Assembly (NCBI RefSeq): GCF_051622035.1
Contig: NC_135365.1
Coordinates: forward strand, 12,938,001 to 13,002,000
Source: Arctopsyche grandis
Taxonomy: Eukaryota > Arthropoda > Insecta > Trichoptera > Hydropsychidae
DNA: 64,000 nt
Direction of reading: 5' to 3'
Positions 45,601-57,600 of the stretch are shown here, piece after piece. Made by a program: the position numbers and the translations under genes. The notes under the pieces were generated by a model that was not told the DNA's origin, searched no databases, and saw nothing but the letters and a program-made list of their open reading frames with translations. Each line of letters opens with the position of its first letter. Position 1 is the first letter of the stretch.

Positions 45601-48600
45601 ATATTGACTGATTCTGACCAGTCAGATAGTAAATGCACTGTCATATGAAATAACAACGATGAAACAAATTTTAACTAGTCAAAATATATTAAAACTGATA
45701 TTAAACTTTGACTGTAACATATGTATATATAAGTATAATATTTCAAATAAGATGAAAATGTTGTCGAATGTGACGTGACAACTGTAAAAAATAAATAAAG
45801 CCCAATTGAGAAATGGATGCTAGAAACTATGTAATTTCATATGAGAGATGTTGATTCAATAAAAATATTAATATATGTACACAAAGTAAAGATGTAACTT
45901 TTTGAATCAACACATTTATTTATTTATCATTAAATAGCAAATTGCTAATGAATTATTTAACAATTAAAAATTTAAAGTAAAACTAATAACTATAATATAA
46001 CATATGTAGTTATCAAAATTCTCAAAACACTATAATTAGTAACCCTAAAATAATATAATATAATTCCAAACATTGCATTTTATTAAACTATAATGTAATG
46101 TAGGTATTATATAATCTATAATGTATATTTTACGCTATATAAGTGTAGTATAAATATTGTATCTACACGTATTGATTTATCTAATCACTAGCAAATAAAT
46201 TCAAAATAAGACTGTTTTTCCGGGAAAAAAACTACATGGATTCACACCTTAGTTTGTGGTAGATAAAATTATACAGATAAAGAACAGTTTATTTAACCCT
46301 TTAAATTGAACCAACAAAAAATGACAAAATTGATTGCGTAAAAAACTCTGAGAATTTTCCAAATACCAAATTCACACACGGTTAAACTTCAATAGAAAAA
46401 AAAAATAAACAGCAATTTCGGCGAATCATCATCAGGTATTAGTTACACGCGACAAATAACAACAGTTAAGGATATTTGTATTCCGGTGACAATTGTGGAC
46501 ACTGAACAATGTCATCGGGTCAAAGCGAATCGATACAACCGAAAAAAACCATTGCGAGTTAAAAAAAAAAGACTCATTTAGAAAACGTACCGAAAGCCGC
46601 CAGTTTCTTCAGTTGCTTCAAAACTAACATCAATGCGATTCTGCGTAGAGGAAAAACGGTATACGAAATATTAATAAAGAAAGCGTTTATAATTACAGTA
46701 TAATATTTATAATATACAAATTACGAAAAAGTAAAAGTTGACTTGTAAACCACTGACAGTCGAACGGTGCGAGTTGTAACGACGAGAGTCGAATTGTTAC
46801 TGATCACAGTTGTTTGTGAGACTAGTCGGTGAAAATCTCCCGCCAAAACGCTTTTCTATTACCGGTTATGACTCGAATGACCAACACAGACACGTCCTAT
46901 ACAAATATGTGGAACATTTCACCAATCGGTCGAACAATCGACATATTTTCGATTGAATTTTCATGTGTCACGGTCGTATGGGAAAATAGGTGCGGCACAG
47001 AAGCCTTACGAACTTTAAATGACATATTCAGAAAAATAAAATCAATAATTAAACCTATAAACACGTACATATATAGTTGCTAACATATATAAATGACAAT
47101 TTATAATATAAATATTTCATTCAAAACTATATAAAAAAATATTCATTTATTATTGAAATTTTTCAATATGTAATCACAACGTTCAATTATTTTATAATTT
47201 TGTTTGAAATAAATTTGTTACTGCAATATTTTAGTTCGAATTGCGTATGTTAATTATTCCTCGTTTATACGAAGCAAATATTTGATCAGGGAAAACAATA
47301 GGCGGAAGTTGAAACATTTAAAAAGACAAAGCAAATAATAATCCCAATAATTACACGATGATTTTCACAATAGTACAAAATTACATGCGGATTTTTCGTT
47401 TTATAATCAAACTGATAAAACCACCTATTGAAGAGAATGCGTGTGCGAAAATCTCAATCGACACCAACGAAAAACGACTACACGTGTTTAAACAAATATT
47501 TGAACGAATGGTATTACGCAATACTAAGTCAAATACGAGAAATTTGAAAATCAAATACTAACTGTAAGGTTTTGGTCCATACAGCACCGGCAGAGTGGCT
47601 AGTTTGGCTTCCATTTTTCCATCAGCAGGCATCGAATGCCTATAGTTAATAATTGAATCACTTTCATCTTGAAGATTTATTTTGTTCAACTTATTTTCCA
47701 ACGATTGTACATCGGTTGCCGAATGCAAACTGATACGATTGCCAGATATGAGGTCTTTATAAGAGTAAGCCGAGTTCATTTTTACAAGGTTTTTATATGT
47801 ATGTTAACGCGTTATCACTGTTATCAGAAGAGTAGCGACGCCGAGATGTCGGTACGATAACATTTCAAGTGTTTGTTTAGCGGTTTTTCGATTATTGATA
47901 CAATAACCAAGTTAAAATTTTCAAGTGAACGCGTCTTTTGCGTCTCGAAATGAACGAGATACTGCCGTTTTAATTTTGAATAAAAACACTTGGGAAAATT
48001 GGCCGAGCCTCTCCGCAGCGTATTTTAATATATAATAATGTTACCACGGTCACAGGTGCTCATTGACGATTTTCAACAGAGGTTACCAAGTTCACGGTAA
48101 TGTCCAATTTATGTTTGAAAATTTTCGAAAATTCTAAATATTATCGAATATGTACATATGTATGTATGTACATATATGTTACAATCCAAGTGTAAATTTC
48201 GTTCGTTCATGAACATACCAGTTTGTTCATACACGAAGAAATCTGGCCAGTTATAGTGTACGCAAAACAACAAATTGACAAATTAACTACCTAGTTTGTT
48301 CATGCACAAACTATTAGGCATAAGTTAAAATATTTTCAATCGTCTATCCCATCCTTTATGTACATATGTCTGTATGCTTACCCTGGGTTGCAATATTTTT
48401 TATATTAGGAACTATAGCAACGTTATATAATGCAGTTTCCATAGGATTTACATTTTAAATACTTGGCGTTTTGACATCTCAAAAGTTTTGTGAGCTAAAA
48501 GTTTCATGCGACATTCGGTGAATCTATTTGAAGATAGCTTTTGACTTTTAACACTTAATCTAAAACCAAAACCAATAGTTGCATATTAACAAACTAGTAT

Positions 48601-51600
48601 GTTCATGAACGAACCAGAGTGAATACCTTGACAGTAAGATATACAAGTATTACATATTTATATACATATTTAAGTAAGTTTCTTAAACGAAATCGAACAA
48701 CAACAAATAAGTGATCAATCATTTTACTATGGTAGTATTCATTATCGTAATGGAAAAGTCACCTGGGAGTTTTCCGATACGTATTGCTATTAATACACAT
48801 ATGTACATCAGACTGAAAGTTATCATTTGATTAAAATACAATATATGTATGTATGTATATATCTACTGAAAATTTAAACACATATTTCATCTATGCAATA
48901 TATGAAATATGTGTTTAAAGACGTGTACAGTAGACGTGCAATCTACTGTACACGTCTACACTACATGTACGCTTATGAATATTTACATAAAAAAATCCTA
49001 GAAAATAGCATTGAAGGACATATGTAGATGACGACTTTTGAAATACAAGTTCACTGGCGACTTACAGTTGGTAACCTCTTATGTTCCTCTTAAACGAAAT
49101 ATACACATATAATCACATTTAAGTAAACAATTGAGTGAAATAACGGTTGATGACACCTGCATAGAAGTAAAATAGCGGATTAGCGCATTTCACAAGCAGT
49201 ATATAACCTAGCCTATGTTCAAGGTGAAAAAACGTAATCACATTAGTGGGAAACGTAAGCTCAAAAGAAATGAAAAAAAAGGAACTCAAAAATAAAAAGT
49301 AAACACATAAACAGCATACTTATAAGAAGATACGTTTAGAAATTTGCATAATCGAAATTAAAATTCATTGTTTGCGATATGGGAACGATCACGTATTATA
49401 TAAACAATGCATGCAAGTATTATACATGTTGTATTATACAGCCATAACTAAGTAATGACAGAATTATGCTACAATAGATTAAATTATACGAAATATGAAT
49501 TACCTGGACTATAATCTCTGCTGATAGGTACTCCTTTAGGCGGGGGTATTGGCGCCAGTTCTGGGTCTACGATCAATACGATTCGAATGATATATGTAAT
49601 GGGTCACAAATAATAAAGAAATAAATAAAAAATAAAAAATATAGACGAAATATAATACATAATGCAACAGAGCTACATTAAAAATTAATAAATTTAATGC
49701 ATAAAAAAAACACAAGGCACACGGTGGGTGTGTATGTAATGTAAAATTTGTGCACGTAAATATATATGGCTTCTGAAACCTTGGAATGTAACTGTGGGTC
49801 TTGATGGCGGGTGCTGTTGGAGCTGATGAGGAAAGGCAGGCCTGGCTGGAGGCTCGTCTCTCGGTGGCAAATACCTATATCTGGGTCTGTGCTTCACAGG
49901 ATCGAACTCCTGATCGGCGAAGATGTCCACCGTCTTCGCATTATTACCCTGTTTTAAAATGGACGAAGGTTTTGGGGGTCGAATCGGAGACGTAGACTTG
50001 GGTCTGGGCCTATCTTTTCGAACCGGAGAATACTTATCTTCAGTTATGTAGTCTGAAGTCGACAAGGACCTATTGTTATCCTTTCGCTTGGGGTACTTAT
50101 GGGCGACCCACGGACCGGAAAGATAAGGAGCAATATCGCGAAGTTCGTGTATGTCCGGAGTAGAAGTAAACATCTTCCCTAGAAGAGAAGTGTCCTCGAA
50201 TTGTTGGCGAATCTTATGGACTTCTCCTATGGGGCATTCGATTGGATATTCGCCGGTTATGGGGTGAGCTAAAGTATCTGGTTTGAGGGATGCTATTTTT
50301 GATATGACGTCGATGTGAGGCATGTCTCTGTCTTCTACGCGTAGTGGGTTTTTGGGTATTGGAGAAGCTATACCGTGTCTTCTGTAGCGACTTCTGCCTC
50401 TTGATGACGTTTCGTATTTGTGCGTCAATCTGTCGACGTCTCCCCTTTCGTGCCGCTTCACGTTAACCAGTTTCTTCTTGTTCCAATTGTGCTGAAGTAT
50501 CGTTCTGATTATTTCAGGATCGCTTTGGTGTCTGCGCAATTTTGGCAGACTTTCCTCGAAATCGTACATGTAATCGTCTTTGAATTCGAACTTCTTTTTT
50601 AGCTTCTGAACTTCGCCAGCTTTTACGAGACTCAAGTACGCCCTCCAATATCGTTCTGGATCTGGGGAAAGACTTCTACTTCTGCAGATGTTATCCGTAC
50701 TAGAAACAATTGAAGATATTGCAGTGTTTGTTGTTTCAAGTTTTTGTGTAATCTTGGGTGGTTTGTTTTGAGTTTTCGGTAAAGGCGATAGGGACGCGTA
50801 ATTGTTCATTTGCGTTTCTCCGAATATTTCTTTCAAACTAGAATATGATTGGGAATGTGACAGTTTGCTCGGTTTCGTTTCTTCTCGGGTCGATGAACTA
50901 GGAGATGACATAATGTTCTGTATTTCATCGGTGCTTTGTAGACTGTCGTGTTTGTTATCTTCGAAAGAATCATCTCTCGCGTGATATATAATCGTTCCCG
51001 TGGAACTTTCGTCTTTAGATCGTTCGAAATATTCCACCTTCTTCTGTACTTCGTCTTTGCTACCACGGAATATTACAGTCCTATTGGAAGCATCTGAACT
51101 TCCGGTTTCCGTTTCACTTGCGGAAGACGGATGTAACGGTGATGGACTTTCATCATTCTTCTTGTCATCTTTAGCTCGTCCTTCAGACCATTCATTGATT
51201 GAGCGTTTTATTTCTTCTGCTTGATTATTTGGAGCCAAAACGAGTGCAAAATCATTTGATTTTTCATCTTCAGACACATCTTCTGAATAGCATGCTCTAG
51301 GAGAATCTGACTGATTTTTTGCAATTCCTCGAATTCTTGAGGCTGCCGTCGCTCCTCGAGTTTCTTTGGCTAAAACTACAGGCGAATACTTTTCGCGACC
51401 ATGTTTAACTCTTTCTAAAATTTCTTGACTGAGAGTCATCGAAATTCGCTTCTTATCCCGTTCAGATAAATTTTGATACGTATTCAAAGAATTCTTCAGA
51501 TCTTTATCCATTGGAAAGTTTTGAATTGAGCTAATGGAATCAGCTTTGATATTTTTGTTCGGCTCCATGGCATTCACTACATCACCAACTGTGAATGAAT

Positions 51601-54600
51601 TGCAGCGAACTTGTAAACCACTTTTAGATTTTTCCGTTTTCACATCGGGAACTGTTATTATATAATCTTCATTTACTTCGTCAATTTCTTTTGGCTTCAA
51701 ATCCGAATCTTTGCTGTAAATAGAGTTCAGCTGATTTTTTAAAGCACTGACTTGCTCCATTGATAGACTGCTCCACAATCTACTTCCAATTCCTAATCTT
51801 TCTTTAATATTGCTGAGAGTGGGTTCAACCTTAGGTTTAAATACAGATCTTTCAATCTTTTCCACATTATCATATGGACTTCGTTTAGTCAAAGAAGACG
51901 CCAAATTTACGACAGAATTTCCTCTCCACAACGGTTTGTAAGTATCTCTTTGAAAATCAGATTCCTTCTTATAATAATCATGCCTGTCAGATTCATTATC
52001 GGCCAGTTTTGTGAAATGATCCCTTAAATCCTCAACAGACTTTTCTTTTATTCTCAAATTCCAATCCTTATATTGAGACCATCGTAAGCTTTCGGCATCA
52101 TGTGGAAGGAATAGCAAATCTTTTTCTTGTTGTTCCACTTTCATCTTTTTATACAAACGATCTAGTTCTTCTTCAGCTCTCTCCATAGCTCTGACTCTTT
52201 TCCAGCGATCAAAATCGATAATCTCTTCAAATCTTCTTCTAGGACGTAAATCGCTCGTTGAAGTCGTTCTTTCCAACTCGCCAATGCGTTCCAAGTAAGC
52301 GTAAAATCTATGCAACTCTTTAAACCGATCCGATTTATTTTTCCGATGCTTCATTTCCGTTATATACTCTTGATAGTCCAGGTGATTCTTTATGTGATCT
52401 AGATTTAGAAAAGAGCTGCTGCGAACAAACGAAGTATCTGGTTTTTCCTTAGCCTCTGCATCGCCTGCACTGTGAGTGCGAATGATCTTCTTTTTCAGAC
52501 CTGAAATGCAATCTTCAGCTTTGCACTGGGAAATTCTTGCACTGTGTATTCTTCTACAAGAGGGGGACCTCATCGGAGAAGGAGACGGAGATTCTTCGCG
52601 AATTTTCCTAGGACTTTTAACGTTTATATACTTGGCGGGAGAAGCCCTTTTTCGCATCGGCTCAGAGTCACTATAGTAAGCTAGTACTGGAGATTCGGAT
52701 CTGGAACGTATAAATTGTATTTCTTCAGGTTCTTTCAAACGTCTTTTATTGAATGTGGGTGTGACCGGTCTTGACGTCTCCGTCAATACAATTTTAGAGG
52801 GTGATGGCAATCTAATCGCCGGTTCCGGTATTTTTCTCTTCTTCGTGTGAACGATAACGGGCGACAGAGGTCGAGAAGTTTGCGAAAAGATCATTTTTGC
52901 CGGTGGAGAATGCGTTCGCTGATAAACAATCTTTTTGGGCGACTCAGATAGTTTGATATGTCTGGTAACAACGGGAGACCTCGGCCTGGTGGTTTGCGAA
53001 AATACCATTTTGGGCAGTGGCGGTTCACTTCTGCTTCTGTTGTCCGCTTTGGGGAAAATCAACGAGGTACCAACATCGTTGATGGATCTGTTGGATAAGC
53101 TGTCGAACTTTTTAATGCAAGATTGACTCATGCGTCCTGGCCAAGACACGGCTCTGGGACTCCTCGGTCTGGATCTCTCGTATCTGTCCCAAGTGCGAAA
53201 TTTAGAATCGGTCACTGGCTTTTTGTGTGACAGATACGAATTGACCGGGCGATTAGTCAAAGGCCACGGTTCGTGACCGTTCTGAAATAGTTTAGCCTTC
53301 TCTAGGACTGACGTAGAGTAATAACTGTCGTCTGGCTCGATCGGTGTTTGAGGAGGCACACCCCTTAGCAGCAAATGTTGAAAGAAAGAATCGCTCATTA
53401 CGGCGTCTCTTTGGTCCATGATCTCATTGTAATTGACGATCGGGTTATTTTCGTACTGGGATACGTAAGAATCGATTTCGCGGTTGACCGATTTTATGTA
53501 CTGCAAAGTAGCTTTGTCTAAAGACTTGGACGATTTGACACCACTACCACTTTGAGATTTGTTCTTGACGATCGACTGCTTCCTGTCGTTTTCCTTGGAC
53601 GTCTTTTTGGACGTTTTAGATCCGTTCGATTTGTCCGTTTTGAAGTCGCCAAATTGGTTGTCTTTGAATTTCGAACTAGATTTGCACGCTTCGTGAGTTT
53701 TGGATGTTTTAGATACGGACTTTGATGATTTAATACTGTTCAAAGAGCTGTTAGATGACTTCACCTTTGATGTTATGTCTTCTAGGGACTTACGTTGACG
53801 GGTTACCGACGAAGACTTTTTCAATGGTAAACTGGAATAAGATTGTGAAATCTTCTTGTGAATTGGAGTCGAATTGGGATTGATTAATTTATCAGAAGTA
53901 CGCATGAGTTCCCTACCACGAGCTGATATACTCATTGGAGCTTTCAATCTTTTGTCATCGGAGAGCCTTCCCCCATTCTTTAATGATGAATAAGATAATA
54001 AAGATTTCTTAATTGGAGCTGCATTTGATCTTTTTTCCTTCGTTATTCCGTTATCGGATAGAATGATTGTTTCAGTAGATTTAGACAGAGCTTTGTTGGG
54101 ATATTCTTGAATGCTTTTCAAGGGCAAATTCCTCTTTTCACTAGCAAAAGTTCTATCTAAAGACGCTCCTCTATCAAGAATTCCAGATATTGGAGTACGT
54201 CGACCAGCACCACCTTCTATAACTTCACGGTTATAAATCAGATTTTCCGAATATAATTTGTTTAAATTAGCACTGGCATAATCCACCGGAGACATGGTTC
54301 TCCTCGGTGAGCTGAAACTACTTGTGCACTTTTCGTTTATAATCCTCTTCGTAGATAAAGATTTAGTTCCTGTTTTGACTTTTGAAGATGTTGAACTTAT
54401 TGGAACAGTTGCTCTAGTAATCTTTATTCGCTTTCCATCAGCAGATTTCATTTTCGTCTCTCGCACTTCTTTCTTTCTATTTTCCTTCTGGGGCGGATTT
54501 GCCGATTTATTCGAAAGCTTGTTTTGAATGTACTTCACGTTCGTTTGCAGAGTGTTGGTCGACGATGGTATCGAAGACACGAGTTTCAAAGTAGAGTTGA

Positions 54601-57600
54601 CTTTGGAAGACAACCTCCTAGGAGGCGCAGGAGGGTCGTACTTGGTCGCTTTCGGATAATCCAAAGAAATAAACGAAGGCAGAGGTGCCTGTTGATATTT
54701 AGAGAACAACTCTACATCTGTTACAGTAGAAGTTATGGGATAGCAAAGTATATCGTTCGAGGCATTCTTGTGCACGCGAATTCTGGTCAAAGTCGGCGAC
54801 AGTGGAAAATATTCAATCTCGGTATCGTCTGTGGAAACATAATAAATTTGTAATTATCTGATGCACTTTTTTTTGTTGCTTTAGATGGAAAATTTTTGTG
54901 CTCGGTGCCGCTTCAGTTAATCCAAGTTTGACAGTTTGCAGAGTTAACGCGTGGTATCTAAATATACAAAAAAAACGTGTGTCCTATAAAATACTGAAAG
55001 AGTGTACGTGTGCCGTATGTTTTTTTTTTTTTCATCAAGTGTGTAAAAATTGTGTACATTTTGCACATGCTTATAAAATGATTAGGCTTGTTGTTTACCT
55101 TGTTTGAGCAGATAGAAAGCTGTGATTTAATAGTCGAAAACCAAAACACCCATAGTATAATATTATAGTAGAAGCAAATGCAACTCACCTTTAGAGTAGC
55201 CGTCGCCAGAGTAAAAGCGTTAATACTACAAAATCTAATTGTATAGTGATGCACATGCAAAAACAAACAGTAATAGTAACACAGAAGAGACCAGTTATGG
55301 TATAACATCCGTCGTCGATGGGGGATAGGCGATATTGTTCCCAGTTCGGTGTTCCGAGTACAATTGAACTCGATGTTTCACGGTTCGAACGCAACATTGA
55401 GGCCTCACCTCGTGGCGACCTTCGGTGTTTTGTGCCACATATGTATTTATTTGTCCACCAGTGTGCATTATTATTATTTAGGAGTGTGTGCTCATTCATG
55501 AAAACCAGTCAACGGTGATGGATTATTGTTTCATCATTGCGAGACAGACGTTGATGCTTCGGGGATAATGCGAAAATCCTTTGGTCGGCCGATCGATGAC
55601 AACAATGGTCACTAAATGACACGGAGGATGCATACCAGATGATAATATGTAAACAGATTTTGAAACGACATGGTGTAACTATCAAAATTTGCAATCAAAA
55701 AGTTTGGAATTTGCAATGTGAAAACGGTACATGAGTGAAAATGCGCACATGTTGCAGTGGAACACGGGTTTGGATAATGATTTGTCACAGCAAAAACGGA
55801 AACACTTATCTACACTATATTCAATAATATAAATGCATTTTAAGTGGATTCGAACAATAGATATGGCTTGTTAGATAGATCCATGATGATTTTACAGATG
55901 TGGATATGAAAAATAAGTAGAATATTTTACAAATTCATTTAAATTCTTAAATTCTTGGGAAATAAATAAGTTTACATTGAAACTAATATTAGTGGCTTAT
56001 AAGAATTGTGAAATTTTATATGGAGTACATTTATGGAGACTTTTGTGAGGAGATAAATAGGTTTCTTTTACTAATGTATTATAACATACATATACATACA
56101 TATACATACACTGTAGGAGAGTGAAAATATAACAAATTTATTATTTTTTTTTGAAGACACCAGTATATTATATAACCTCATGCAAGTACTATTTGTCAAT
56201 AACTTATCAATTCAGAACCATACATTTTGATGAGTTGATTAGATAAATTTGTCATATTAAACCCCGTTTAAAGTCGATGTTACCGTGTACATTTTTATTT
56301 TTTGAAATATTTTCAATACTAAATATTGATGATGCAAAGGTTTTAACCATAGGAAAAGCATAATATAGACCACATGCAGTTAAATGTTATACCCAAACTT
56401 TAATTAAACATGTATAATTATCAAATTATGTAGTTAAATGGATTCGTTAAAATTATACTATAAATCTGACACAATGTCATTGATTAATGAATCAAATTCT
56501 AAATAAAATTAGTTGCATATTTACATGAAACAATGCCATGTTTAAATTACCTTTAGGCTTATCAGGTGCTGGTTTTCGGAATCCTTGTAATGGAGGCTCT
56601 CCACCAGCTTGAAGAGACCGATATGCTAGCTTCTGCTCCTGTGGTGATAACGGAGCTTCGAGTGGCCCTCCTTCTCTTCTTCTCAACACTAAAGTGGAAT
56701 CAGATTCGTATCCAGACTCTTTCAGTGCCCTTAAAAGAAATTATTCATAATTAAAAGTATAAAAAATCTTATACAATATAATAAAATACAGTAAATTTTA
56801 TGTAGTACTCACCTTGCCATATAAGATTTGGATAAGATTGAAGACGAAACATTATGTTTGCTATTCAGCTGTGGCTGTTGATTAGGTGGATTTGATAATT
56901 GCTGAAAATACATAAATGTCAAAATGAATTATGAACAATTATAAAAGATTAAAAAAACAAACATGTGACGCCACCATATATTACAGTAATACAATTATAT
57001 GAGGATTAGATTTGAAGAAACGTGCAGAGGTCGATTTTTAAGAAGTACATATTATAAATAAATTTATCTTATAAATAAATTAAGTTCACTAATTTAGAAA
57101 ATTTAATCTGTTTAATTGCCCAATTCTCACATACAAATGTATGTATTTTAATTAAAAACCACCTTTTAGTTAATATGGCAAAACGTTTTTTGGTATAATG
57201 ACTAAAGAAAGTTTCAAGTTTAGTTCTGATGACATTTTATTATAAAATGCCATTGAAACTTGATTGTATCTAAAAAGTTTGCTTTATGGTTAGATGGCAA
57301 TTTGTAGAATAGTATGTATTATATTAAAATTAATTTTATTATACGTATACATAATAATAGCATGCTTTGAATAGTGATATAATATAATAAAAATGCAATA
57401 ACAGTGTAAGAAACCTTTTGCGATGCATACCAATAATTGTGAGAAGAATTTGAAATAAGTAAAAAATACATAATAGATAAAGTTGCCAAATTCAGTGAGG
57501 AAGCTCATTCAAAAACATGCCACATTTCCACGAGACAAATAAGCACCATTTTATAACAACAAAATAATATATAAAAGCCACGCATACGTACATAGAGACA

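Larger units (their letters stand above)
41347..46590 (-). other. CAP intron between common exon and candidate first exon
   Basis: Transposon-derived sequence (41716-42038, 42693-43290, 44427-45186, about 45290-45722) plus a CpG-richer block at 43880-44095. No certain exon. Confidence 0.7.
47780..49503 (-). other. CAP intron between 49504 exon and candidate first exons
   Basis: Contains a CpG-richer start (47780-47960), a TIR element (48178-48638) and twin hairpins (48873-48957). No other exon was recognised. Confidence 0.65.

Noticed and set aside
46591..46640. 50-nt internal CAP exon (CTCTACGCAG acceptor to GTACGT donor)
   Set aside because: With the required phase 1 it hits TGA immediately. 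Its length would also shift the frame, so only a first-exon reading works.
49694..49779. C-terminal 28 codons of the long open frame
   Set aside because: They follow a usable donor (AAG-GTTTCA) that joins in phase to exon 49504-49566, and they look like random translated intron.
49801..54853. Plus-strand frames opposite the giant CAP exon
   Set aside because: They are antisense shadows of a well-supported exon, short and without splice sites or family motifs.
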